Shown here piece after piece: positions 32,894-43,757 of a stretch of DNA of 64,000 bases. Position numbers and translations under genes: made by a program. The notes beneath the pieces are model-generated. The model searched no databases and was not told the DNA's origin. It saw only the letters and a list, made by a program, of their open reading frames with translations. Source of the stretch: Sphagnum magellanicum (taxonomy: Eukaryota; Streptophyta; Sphagnopsida; Sphagnales; Sphagnaceae); the NCBI GenBank assembly GCA_021904315.1, contig CM038908.1, positions 24,510,501 to 24,574,500 of the forward strand, in the 5' to 3' direction. Every line of letters begins with the position of its first letter. Positions within the stretch are counted from its first letter, which is position 1.

Positions 32894-33013
32894 TGCTCGC
32901 TCGCTCGGGATAGGATTTGAAGAAGCGAGAGCAGGATTCACAGAGCATTCTCATTCAGTTCTTGTGAACAATTACGTCGAAGAGCGAGCAAGAAACAGAG
33001 GGAGCTTGCAGCG

Positions 33014-33487
33014 ATGGCGGATAGCGTACTGTTCGAGGACATCTTCACAATCTCGGTGGTGGATCCGGACGGCAAGAAGTTCGACAGAGTCTCGAGGCTG
33101 GTGGCACATAGCGAGCAATTCGACATGGACTTGCTGTTGGACGTGAACATCGACGTCTACCCGATAGCGCGCAGCGAGAAGAAGTTCACGCTGGCGCTCG
33201 CCGCCACGCTCAACCTGGATGGCGCACCGGACGACGGCACCTTCGATCAAACCCGCCGCAAATCCCTGGCGGACAAGTACGAGTACGTGATGTATGGCAA
33301 GGTGTACAAATGCGCCGATGCTTCTGCTGCTGCTGGAGGAGGAGGACGACGAAGCGGGGCCACAGCGAAAGTGGAAGTCTATATCTCCTTTGGTGGTCTT
33401 CTCATGTGTCTCAAGGGAGAGCCCAACAATCTCAGCAACTTGCTGCTGGATCAGCGAGTGTACTTGCTCATGAGGAAGGTAGGATGA
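33014..33487 (+). CDS. RPB8: RNA polymerase I/II/III common subunit RPABC3 (RPB8)
   Basis: This is a shared small subunit of nuclear RNA polymerases, an OB-fold protein bound near RPB1. A single open frame of 157 aa (plant RPB8 is usually about 145) starts MADSVLFEDIFTISVVDPDG. Family blocks are KKFDRVSRLVAHSE, LLLDVNIDVYPI, KFTLALAATLNLDG, KSLADKYEYVMYGKVYK, VYISFGGLLMCLKG and LLDQRVYLLMRK. The extra length is a Gly/Ala/Arg-rich loop at about residues 100-115 (SAAAGGGGRRSGA), where the family tolerates variation. There is no intron in the coding region. The coding sequence is GC-rich with many third-position G or C, unlike its AT-rich surroundings and the split genes nearby. Confidence 0.96.
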   Translation: MADSVLFEDIFTISVVDPDGKKFDRVSRLVAHSEQFDMDLLLDVNIDVYPIARSEKKFTLALAATLNLDGAPDDGTFDQTRRKSLADKYEYVMYGKVYKCADASAAAGGGGRRSGATAKVEVYISFGGLLMCLKGEPNNLSNLLLDQRVYLLMRKVG

Positions 33488-34215
33488 AGGATCTGTGTAC
33501 TCTGTACTCTGATGAGATTGTTCTCCTCCTCCTCGTTCTGAACAGCAAGGAGATGGATATGAAATAAAATTGCAATTGAGAATTTGGTCCATCTTCAAGT
33601 TTCTTGAGTTTGCTGGATACTGAAAGCATGGCAAGAAGAAAAGAATCATGAAAGAACGCTTTCTTCTTCTTTTTCATCATCATCTTCTGCATGGAAAGAA
33701 GAAGCGAATGATCTGAATTCTCTTTGACAAGAAGCAAAACTTGCTCCTTGAAATCCTTGCAGTTCTTCCTGTGGGAAACAACTCCTCTTGTGGCTAGATC
33801 CATACATACTTATCAGATTCTTCTTCTTCTCTAGCACACCTGCAGGGCACTGAAAGACATCAGTTCACAATTTGTTTCTATGTCCCTTTCAGATTGTGCA
33901 TATTGGGAGGGATTTTTTTCTCTTTTGGTCTTGCAAGCAAACAAGCAAGCAAAGAAAGGCTGGCGGATACTTACATAGAAAGCTTTATTTGTTGAGGGTT
34001 TTCTCATGGGAGTTTTTAAGACTTGAAAGGTAAAGAGAAACACTGTAGTTCTATTAACAGAGTTAAGTAATCTAGAGGAAGAAAGAAACCCTGCTGGATG
34101 ATGATGGGCTTCTTTCTATCCAATCTCCCAGAGCAGCATCTTCCTGTGCAGTTTTCTTCACAGATATGAGTGCAGGGTTTGTCCCTTCAGGAGATTTATG
34201 CAACACAATTTTTGT
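33488..34215 (+). other. RPB8 3' flank
   Basis: Noncoding by appearance. It contains polypurine stretches such as GAAGAAAAGAATCATGAAAG and TTCTTCTTTTTC, likely 3' untranslated and flanking DNA. Open frames on the opposite strand (for example 34072-34368) show no recognisable features. Confidence 0.4.
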
Positions 34216-34245
34216 GGGTTTGCTTTGCTTTGCTTTGCTTTGCTT
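34216..34245. repeat. (TTTGC)n microsatellite
   Basis: Five tandem TTTGC units, from GTTTGCTTTGCTTTGC to TTTGCTTC. Confidence 0.85.
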
Positions 34246-34479
34246 CTGTGTGGGGAATCCTTCAAGGCCTGGAGCATCACATATGCAGTAAGCGAAATAC
34301 TGGAGGTGTATATTTGAGTTCAAGCAGCCACTAGTGAGGAAGACAAGACAATTAAGTCCTGAGTACAAATTCTGTTCTTAGTCCAGTAATTCTAATGTTG
34401 CTATTTGATCTCCAGCTTGAATGAGTTCTGTGGATCATTTGCAGATTGAGCTTGTTCTTAACAGACCTAACAAGGGCTG

Positions 34480-34632
34480 AATGCAGATGGATTTCTATTA
34501 TCACAGCTGCAGGAATGCAGATTCTGGTCTACTATCAGCCACAGCTGCAGGAATGCAGATGGAGGTCTATTATCACCCATAGCTGCAGGAATCCAGATGG
34601 AGGTCAATATCTATTCTCACAGCTGCAGGCAT
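34480..34632. repeat. 39-bp minisatellite
   Basis: The core AGCTGCAGGAAT(G/C)CAGAT begins at 34504, 34543 and 34581, and a final AGCTGCAGG at 34621 (spacing 39, 38, 40). A partial first unit (GAATGCAGATGG) lies before. Each unit also has (G/A)TCTA(T/C)TATCA(C/G). Confidence 0.85.
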
Positions 34633-35612
34633 TTTGAGGGATAAGGTAAATTGAGAAGCACTCTCCAGCTCCTCTATCTATACACCTTCCTGAGCTGTAA
34701 AACTCCATTGCTTCTTGGCTCTTCTCCTCCAGCTCAATGTATGTGTATGTCTGCATTGCTGCTCTTGTGCTTGCTCCCATATGTATCCCTTGTCATGTCA
34801 TTTTTTTTTTTTCCGAAATCATGTAGTTTTAAAACTTGTTTTGACACAGGAGGTGACCGGCTTGGAGGTTGTTTTGGAGATCAGAGGTGGATGGCTTGGA
34901 GCTTGCTTTGAGATCCATGGTGCTTGGGGTTTGAATCCCTTCTGCATCCACATCACACAATGGGGGAATGTGGAAGTCATCACACCCAAATCCAACGACA
35001 GCATTGAACTGTTCACATTGAAATCTAAATTTGGATCACATCATTACTGCATGCAAGGAGTTGCAGAAGCCCAACTTCTGTACACAAAAGCTTGCAAATA
35101 CCATTCATATCTGGCCACAGCAGCTGACTTTTGCTGGTAAACCCCGAATAACCAAGAAAATATACAAGTCTCTCTGTTTGAGTTCAGAGTTGGAAATCGG
35201 TACTACACATTATTATCAGAATTCCAATTTTTCTTCTGTTCCGAAACCTGGATTTGGTTTCAACCTACCTGTACCCACAGCCCAAGATTAGAGGTTGTGC
35301 TAATATGGGTTGTACAAACCAATACAAAAATGGGCACTTGATTAAGAAATACTTTCAAAACCTACTTACAACCTTTTCAAAAAAGTGAGAACACAAAACA
35401 CAGCCAACATCAAAAGTACATTTGCACACTCCTCCTTCTAAATGTGCTTATAAAAATACACATGAAAATGCTTAAATTAGCAGCTTGATTGATGCCAGAG
35501 CATGAAATCTATAAACATCGAGGAAGCAGCAAAAGGATTAAGATGAAAGGATATGCACATAACCCACAAAATTTTGTTTGGTATTTGCTTGGATTCGATT
35601 TAGGTCTGCGTC

Positions 35613-36013
35613 GGTGTTGGGCGGGTATCTATTTTTTGTCTGATACCCTTTGAACTTACTTTTCACAAAAGAACTTACAAAAGGTTTCGATTTTCATTTT
35701 TTTAATCTTTTTTTTATAAAAAAATTATACATTGAGGCAGGGTATCAATATTTTTTTTTCAAAAAATTGAATCAGTTCTCACAATGTCAGTTCTTGTAAA
35801 TTTGAGATCAGCTGGTTATCATTTGGCGGTTCTCACAAACCGGTTATTACTGGTTTGTGAGAGGGTTTAGACCTTACTAGGTATCGAATTTCAACCTACT
35901 ACTGGTTTCGACCTAGGTTTTCAATCAGGGTATCACTCCAAATGATACCCTGAACGGCTCAAATAAAGATACCCAAGTGATACCTGAGGCATTTTTGATA
36001 CCCACCCAACACT
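35613..36013. mobile_element. Non-autonomous TIR element (MITE-like), 401 bp
   Basis: The left end GGTGTTGGGCGGGTATC (35613-35629) pairs with the right end GATACCCACCCAACAC (35997-36012), one mismatch in 16. The flanks GGTCTGCG (left) and GGTCTAAT (right) could be a worn 8-base target duplication, as in hAT elements. The interior has several GATACC or GGTATC words and a hairpin GGGTATCA/TGATACCC at about 35926-35950. There is no coding sequence. Confidence 0.65.
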
Positions 36014-38640
36014 GGTCTAATTATTTTTTACGGACTCGGCTCAACCCTGCCAATCATACAAGGTTGGGGCTTTGTATTATTATCTGCAAAGTATCTCACA
36101 CTGGGGGTCAAAAATTTCAAAACTGGGGACAAAATCAAAAAGTCAGGATGAAAACAGGGGAGCAAAACCAGTTTTGCTCCCTGAAATTGGGTCTCAGATG
36201 AGTTTCACCCCCCAGTTTTGGATTTGCATTACCTGCAAACCTTCTTCACTCACTCCTGCTCATTTTCTTCTTGAAATCAAGTCTTGCAAATCTCGTAAAT
36301 TGATACCCAGTTTCATTACGGAGTCAAAACTAGAGCCTAAAAATAAGGTGACTTTACAAATAACTTTTTATTGTAAAGAACTTTTGAAAAAAAAAAATTC
36401 TCTTTGTGGCCTTTACGGGGTTGCCTTATATCATGAACATTTGCATCAAGAGCTCACGGCACTCACTCCGTGTGCACACGGGTGTATGGTGCCCATGCAA
36501 CACACAAATTGGGGACCGTTGTGTGGGAAAGTTGGTGGAAATGTCATGGGGAGTTTTTTTGTTAGAAGTTCTTTTATGTAAGTAAAGAAACTATGGTGCA
36601 AGTTTAAGTTCTCGCCATTGTTGTTGTTGTAGTGCATGTCTTCCCAAATTTTTCTCCATGTATTGCTCAAATTTTATCCGCATATGTTTGGCACATTATT
36701 TTTCCTTTTGTTGTTCTCATAGTTCTCATGTGTCCTATTAGAACATGTGTTCCTTTAAATTTTATCCCATATGCTTTTGCTTTGTGAAATAGTTCTCAAT
36801 TCATCGTCTCTCATGTTGTTCCCAATGGCTCCACATTTCATCACACTATTCCTCGCCAAAAGCCCTTCTCTTTTTATAATTAATAATTATGTTATCTTGA
36901 GAGTGTTCAAGATTTGGAAACTTATGTGGAGTTCATCATTTCTTGAACAATTTAGTTTTCTCCGACCATAAAAGCAAGGGGTTGCTAGCAAAAGAAATCA
37001 CTTAAGGTCCCCCACCACCCCCTTAATTATTAGAACCTTGGAAGACTTAGATATATATGCTTATGAAACTCTCTCACCTCTCTCTCTCTCTCTCTCTCTA
37101 AGAAAGATATGGTTTTACAAATTGAACAATTATTAAGGTTCATAAAGGGGCTCGGTTTATAACAAAGTTACAATGCATAGATGACAAAGTTATAATGTTC
37201 TCAAAGAATTGTGCTAGACTTGAGTGTTAGACAAGAGTAAGGTGCCATGGTGGTGGTCCATTCATCCACAAAACACTCAAAATATGCCAAGTAAGCCTAC
37301 TTCATGCTTTAGTGTTAGACAAGAGTAAGGAAGGTCCCATGGTGGTGGTCCATTCATCCGCAAAAACACGCAAAATATGCCAAGTAGCCCACTTCATGTG
37401 TTACTACAACAACACAACTCCGGATTAATTGAGAGCATTGCAACCTCCAATTTCCATAGCTTCGTTACCTTAACAAAAGACTTTTTCTTCTCTTCTCTTC
37501 TTTTTCTTTTTAATTTTCTTTTGGGGTCCCTTCTTTTTTTAGGAAAATAATGAAAAATATGCTCTTTTGGAGTAAAAGTTTTTTGCTTTTCCATGTTCAA
37601 CCAAAAAGAAAAAAGAGGGAAAAAAAAAAAAAGGTGGAAAGAGAGAAAATGGCATGTGTTTGCTCATGCAACAACAAACACCTTGCCTTGCGTGTCTAGC
37701 ATACTCCCAAGAACAAAAAGACAAAAAATAATAAAAGTGAGAAAAATTATCACTTTGTTTTGGCAAATCTCACAATTTACAATTGCCCTTTTTCTCATCT
37801 TAATTAATTAGTTGGTCTCGAAACTTCGAATTGTTTAACAAAAAATTTCCAATTTAACCTTTTGATTCCAATTTTATCACAATTTTTTTCAAATTTCAAT
37901 AACCTTGGGGCGCCCCCATTCAATCGTGGTTTGATGCTATGTACAAACTACACACTCCCCAACCCTATAGAATGTATGGGTAAGCATAAGGTTTTATGAT
38001 AAATTAACAAGGGGTTATATACTTAACTACAAAGTTTACGTTAATTATCAACTTTTCAAATAAAAATAAAAAATCAACTTGCCTACCTAACGAACTTCAT
38101 TTTTCAAGAATGTTTTTCCATGGTTTTGATTTTGATTTTGTATCTAATAAAAGACTAATTCTATGATTGAATTCTTGACCTAATTTTGATGCATGTTTTT
38201 TTTAGTTTTAAAAAAGACGGGTATCAAAAGGGTGTTAACTTGTGTCTAAGTCCCAAGAACCGGCACTTGAACCCTTAGATTTAATATTGCAAACCAGATA
38301 TCCTCACACAACCTTGGTTCAAAACAATAGGCTAGTAGGGATTTTTTCATGAAGTCCTCTCCAAAAATGAACATGTGATGAACATTCTTCAAAACTAGAT
38401 GAAAATTATATCATTCTTCAAAACCAAATGAAAAATTTACATCATCCATAATCTCGAAAATGATCTCTCCAAGTACAAGATTAGGTCCCAAGTAAGAAGT
38501 TTGAGCAGAAGGCCACCTAAACCCTAAACCCAAACCCTAGGGGGTGGGGGGGGCCTTACAAGTCACTAGTTTTAGAGATGAAACAATTCAAGAAACTAAA
38601 GGCCTTTAGTTTAGCCTTGAGAACCATACCATACCACATT
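36014..38640. other. Intergenic DNA with simple repeats
   Basis: A (CT)n run lies at 37075-37100 and an 89-bp tandem duplication at 37223-37400 (listed separately). A telomere-like CCTAAACCCTAAACCC stretch with a short G run lies at 38515-38552. Open frames at 36072-36581 and elsewhere show no recognisable features. Confidence 0.4.
37223..37400. repeat. 89-bp tandem duplication
   Basis: Two copies start at 37223 and 37312 (GTGTTAGACAAGAGTAAGG, GGTGGTGGTCCATTCATCC, AAATATGCCAAGTA, CTACTTCATG or CCACTTCATG). The second copy has a 3-4-base insertion. Confidence 0.85.
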
Positions 38641-41600
38641 GTCAAACACTACCACCTTTTTTTTTTAAGTGTATTTTGGGGTACCCTCACTAGCCATAAA
38701 GCACTTGGAGAAAATTTGTAGTGTATCTGGAGGGCACCTTATATCCATGGATTTCCCTCTTAGAAATTGAGAGGGATATTATGCCTACTTCTCAAGGGTG
38801 GGAGGGTAATTATGCCTACTTTATAGGTGTAAGAACCCTCTCACTATTGAGGAGTAGGTGTAAGAACCCTCCATAGGTATGGTTCATGGTAAGTTTTCTC
38901 TCTTGCTTTACAATAGGCAAAGCCCATGAGTGAGGGATATTCCCAAAATGCAAGGTTGAACTCAACTATTGCTTTGTCTCGGGCACCTTATTTTTAAAAT
39001 GCTCTCACCTTAGGGCTTTACCTTACATTAAAAGTTTCCTATTTAGATGTTGGCTTGTCAAAGTAACTTACAATAGGTGGAAATTACCCACCAACTTACC
39101 CCTCTTTCTCTTTCTTTTCTTTTTTTTTTTAAATATTAAATTTTTTATAAAAAAATTAGAAATTCACTACAAATTTCATTATCTCTTGAACACAAGACAA
39201 ATTTCTAACACCCAAAAACAAAATTAAAAATGATAAAATCTATAACATATAGTAGAAACCAAGCTAACAAAGCAAAAATCCTATTATTCTCTAATTTCTC
39301 CTATGTTGAATACACTTGCACAAATGGGATTTATATAGAAAGAAATGTGGATCAAATCTTTCAATGTTCACTTGTTTGGATTTCACTCACCCAAATCAAA
39401 ATCCTAGCAAGAAAGACTATTAGAATCAACATCCCCAAATTTTACAAATTTTCAAAGGATGTTTGCAAATGAACCCCAAGAACCAATGCTCTCATAATTA
39501 ACCTCCCATTGACTATCACAATAATCTTGTAAAAATTCTCCACCCCATGGCATCATTGTTCAAACTTTAAACCTTCACTACATCTTCATAAAATCCAAAA
39601 AAATTGTTCATTTGTCATCCTATCCACATTATTCTCTAAACATGTATTATGTATGTGTTACAACAAACAAGGAAACATTTGCATAGTGGAAATCTAGTTT
39701 CAACAACCTATTGCTAACATTTGTGCATCTATTCACAACATCAACAAAAAAATCAAATGAAAGGCCCAAGAATGCCTATAATTAACAAAATGAAGATGAA
39801 ACAAAATCAAGGTTCATCAACTACTATGTTAATGTAAAAATAGATCTTGAATTCACAACATATGTAATAGTAATAAAACGATAAATATGTAGCTAAAAAT
39901 AGCGTTTCAAGTGTTGATGTTGATAGCTTTAAATGATGCTTGAAAAATGGTGGCATCCAACATATCCTTGTGCTTGGGAAGTTTTTTTCCAAACATGTTT
40001 TTCCAAAAAATCTTTTTAAAATCAATGGCAAATTCACTCAAATTTGGTACATGTAACACATGTACTCACCATACAGAATCCCTTGGACTATTAATAGCAA
40101 AACATTTGCACCAATTAGAAATAGGGAATAATTATCAAATCATATTTATTACATTTTTTCTACCTAGTGTTAGATTTTGTTGTGCATTTTACTAGCCATA
40201 ACACATTGTGCAAAAATGTTGGGTCAAAACCATTTTGTTAAGTCAAACTAGCATGTTTTGACTTTTTGATCCAATTTAATTTGTAAGGTCACATATTGAA
40301 CATCCGTGGAATTGCTCTTAAAGGTGGAAAATTTGTACTAAGCAAGGATTAATGGATGTTAGTTTTTAATGGAGCCTCTAGTTCAACCCAACAAGGGCGG
40401 GGGGGGGAATGTGATCAAGGAACTAAAATTAGCAAAATCCTAGCCTTTACTTAACATTAACAACTTAATACAAATAATTATAGAATGGATAAGGTTTACC
40501 AATTAGGTTTACAAAATTGGCACTTGTGTTGAATGGTCAATTCAACATGAAAATTAATAAATTAAAAAGGAAAATAAAGTTTAATGAATGTTAATGTAGT
40601 CTTTAGGAAAATGTATGGAGAGAAATTCACGACTTCCAAATCTTAAGAAAGAAAAGCAAGAATGTAAAAAATTACCTAGTTTTTTTTAGTGTATTTAAAG
40701 GATGCTTTAATACACCATGAAAAAAATTTACACGCTTTGGGTGAAAACACACAAAGTGGAGTATATATTTTGTCACGGCTTGTTGGATTATCAGTCATGG
40801 ACCATGGAACAAAATATAAATAAATAATATGTCAAAAGGATTCAATAAAATAATATTACATGTGATATGATCACATTGGATGAATTTCATGAATAATTTT
40901 TGAGTTCCCATAACATATTGGACTTTTGAAATGCCAAAAACCTTACATCACAGTCCATATCATATGATTATAGACTCATTATATTTCTTAAAATGTTTAA
41001 CTAAATGATTATTTTTTACATAGAAAGTAGTGGGATGCCTAACATGAAAGAAAACTATTTTGAAACATTTTGAAAATCGTGAATTGATATACACAATGAA
41101 ATATGGATTTTTTTCATAAAGTATTTTATTCATTTGAATTAATAATTCATCTTTTTTTAAAAATATATATTTTTTAATACATTTTTTTATAATTGATGAA
41201 GTTTAGAAGTTTAAATTTTTTTATTTAACCTTGTCATATGACTTGTGCAATATAATATATTCTACTATAGTGTAAAATGCATTTTTATTTTGACACTAGT
41301 ATGGACTCTACATATGTCAAAAAGTACTCCATTTTAGTGTGTTTTCACCCCTTTATAGAAATGGCTATTGCACTTTCATAAAATTTGTCAATTTTTTTCA
41401 TTTTTCTCATGATATTTGGCTAATACTTAATGGGTATAAATGAATTTTTTATTAAAAAAATTGATGATGGTTTTTATGTTGTGTAAAAGCCTATTTAGGT
41501 TTTATGGAAGTTAATGGCTCCTTTAACTCTCATCTTGGGGTCCTTTAATTCTAGCAACGTTATAATCCTAAAGCTTTACCTTACACATAATGTGATAACT

Positions 41601-43121
41601 TAAAGGGTTCCATGTCCCATTCTTGGGAGATGAAAAAGAATAACATGTTATTATAATCAAAGGGTTTTAGGTCTTAGAGAAGAATAAATGTTTGGGCTTT
41701 TAAGTCCTTAAAAAATAAGAATAACCTAGTGTGATAATCTAAGGGTTTTCAAATCCTTTGGTATATGTTAAAACCTCAAAATGGAACCACTCCCAAAACG
41801 AGGCTCCTAAGATGGGGTATAACCAAATTAGTTTTCACCCCTAAGTTTTTTCATTATAAAACACAAGGTGAATGTTCTGATGAACTTAAACATATGTAAA
41901 TCATGGGACATAAGAGGGGAGAAATATTATGCCTACTTTTTAATAGTGGGAAGGATCTTATGTCATTCAAGGATCCCTCCCACTCTTAAATAGAGGTAAA
42001 ATTTATTACATTTTCCTTAAACGAGCATATGTTCCTTCTCATTTTGAAGGAATGTAAAGTTAAAACCTTTCCTTTTTTCTAGAAGGGATATTCACAAATA
42101 TAAGATGCCTTTCAAATAAACAACGAAATTTCTCTAAATGTTTGGTGGGGTGAAAGGAAAAGGCAATAAATTAGTTCATAGGTCTAAAATCCTCCCATGT
42201 TTAAAGAATAAGCAATATAACATTATTATTTTTCTAGGAGGTCCTTTATTCACAAGCATGAGGGGGAATCTAAACACAAAACAAAATTTCTTGCAATGAT
42301 TTAAAGATAAGGTAAAACCATAAGCCCATAGGCCTTACCCATCATAAAACACAAGGTGAACATTATCATAAACTTAAACATATGCAAATACCTAACTTCT
42401 TGTATTCTCTATGTATTTGGATGTACATTACAATATATAATTTTTCATGGTTTCCTATGTGGGTATTGCAATTTTCATAGAGTTCACCTATCCTTTCTAT
42501 GAGCTTTATGATTTTCAAAAAAACATGTTTCCTAGTATTCTCATTGCCATGGCATCACATGGCCTATGAACTTTGTGCATGGTAAAACTTGCAACCTTGC
42601 TTATCACATAAATAACAAGGTGTAGAGAAAAAAGGTTTTTACATCTAGTCACTAAAAGGATGATGGATTTTAAACCTATAAATAGACATACTTTTCTTCA
42701 CATTCTTAAGGAATAGGCATAAGGTTATTTATTTTTTATAAGGAGGGTTTTTACACCTATAAGTAAGCATAATTTCTTTCTCATTTTTCAAGAGTTGTAG
42801 ACTTAAAATTCCTTCTTCTCTTTTTATAGAATGTCCATTTATTTATGAAGGAAGGTTGTTTGTTTGTTTTGGTTGTCACGATGAAATTTATCAAATCTCC
42901 TTACCTTTTGTTATTTTTTTAATATTGAGATGGTTTTGCAATGGTTAAACCTATGATTCATAAATTATTGGATACATAGCAAAATTTTATTAAAATTTGA
43001 ATAAAATAAAAACTAAATGTTTTAAGGAAATTAAAACACATTCTTGATTTTTTTAAAAGCTTATTATGAGCAAGACTTTATAAAGTTGATTTTGTAAAAA
43101 TTAAACTTAAGGTGTGACAAG
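38641..43121. other. AT-rich intergenic DNA of worn dispersed repeats
   Basis: Recurrent words such as TTATGCCTACTT, CCCTCCCACTCTTAA-like and AGGGCTTTACCTTAC appear at about 38770-38880, 38996-39020, 41555-41590, 41925-42000 and 42700-42830, suggesting old copies of one or more repeat families. A minus-strand reading near 39960-40060 (VLHVPNLSEF then IDFKKIFWKNMF) faintly recalls a Copia pol segment but is too weak to call. No gene is supported. Confidence 0.4.
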
Positions 43122-43757
43122 GTGTAAGTACAATTGGGTGGACCCACTAAGAACAACTTCAAGGAATGGTCAAGGAGCAAAAATTGGCCAATTAATATTC
43201 CTAGGCCCTTTTCTTTAATTTTTTTCATAATTTTTTTTTCTCATGTTTATTTATTGCATGCCAAAATATATGGCCTAAAGTTTTCATTATAGTAAAAAAT
43301 GTGAAAATCATTACAAATTTGCATCCCTTATTGATGTGGCCTCTTCAATAATCAAGTTCCTAAACTTTGGAAATTCATAACTAAATTAAACCTATTCAAA
43401 TAATTGCCCAATAAAATTATCAAATAGAATACCATCTAAAGTACCTTAGAAAATTATATCCATAAAAAAAACCTCAAACCTTGTTTAAAAAATGTTCTTA
43501 ACTAAAAAATTCAAGGAAAACAGTGATTATGACATTCTTGAAACTTTGTGTGAATGTAATGAATAGGAACATCAAATTTCAAAATATTTTTGACATTGTT
43601 AAAGTTTCAAAATCTATATAACCTAATTAATGTATTCAACAATTTTTTTTACTAAAAATCTTTCTTTATGTATTTCTTATATTTTTCCAAAGTTTGATGA
43701 ATCTTGGAAAAATGAAGATGTGATGTTCCTAATGGTACCACCCAATTGTACTTACAC
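43122..43757. mobile_element. TIR element, 636 bp, non-autonomous
   Basis: GTAAGTACAATTGGGTGG at 43124-43141 is the exact reverse complement of 43738-43755. The match extends outward by GT and inward with mismatches to about 34 bases (CCA.TA.GAACA). The interior is AT-rich and noncoding. The superfamily and target duplication are not clear. Confidence 0.75.

Noticed and set aside
32531-32920. 129-codon plus-strand frame before RPB8
   Set aside because: It runs into the CTC microsatellite and the RPB8 leader in another frame, with no domain or homology recognised.
39960-40060. Copia-type pol fragment (VLHVPNLSEF)
   Set aside because: Only a short resemblance and no reverse transcriptase or integrase motif nearby.
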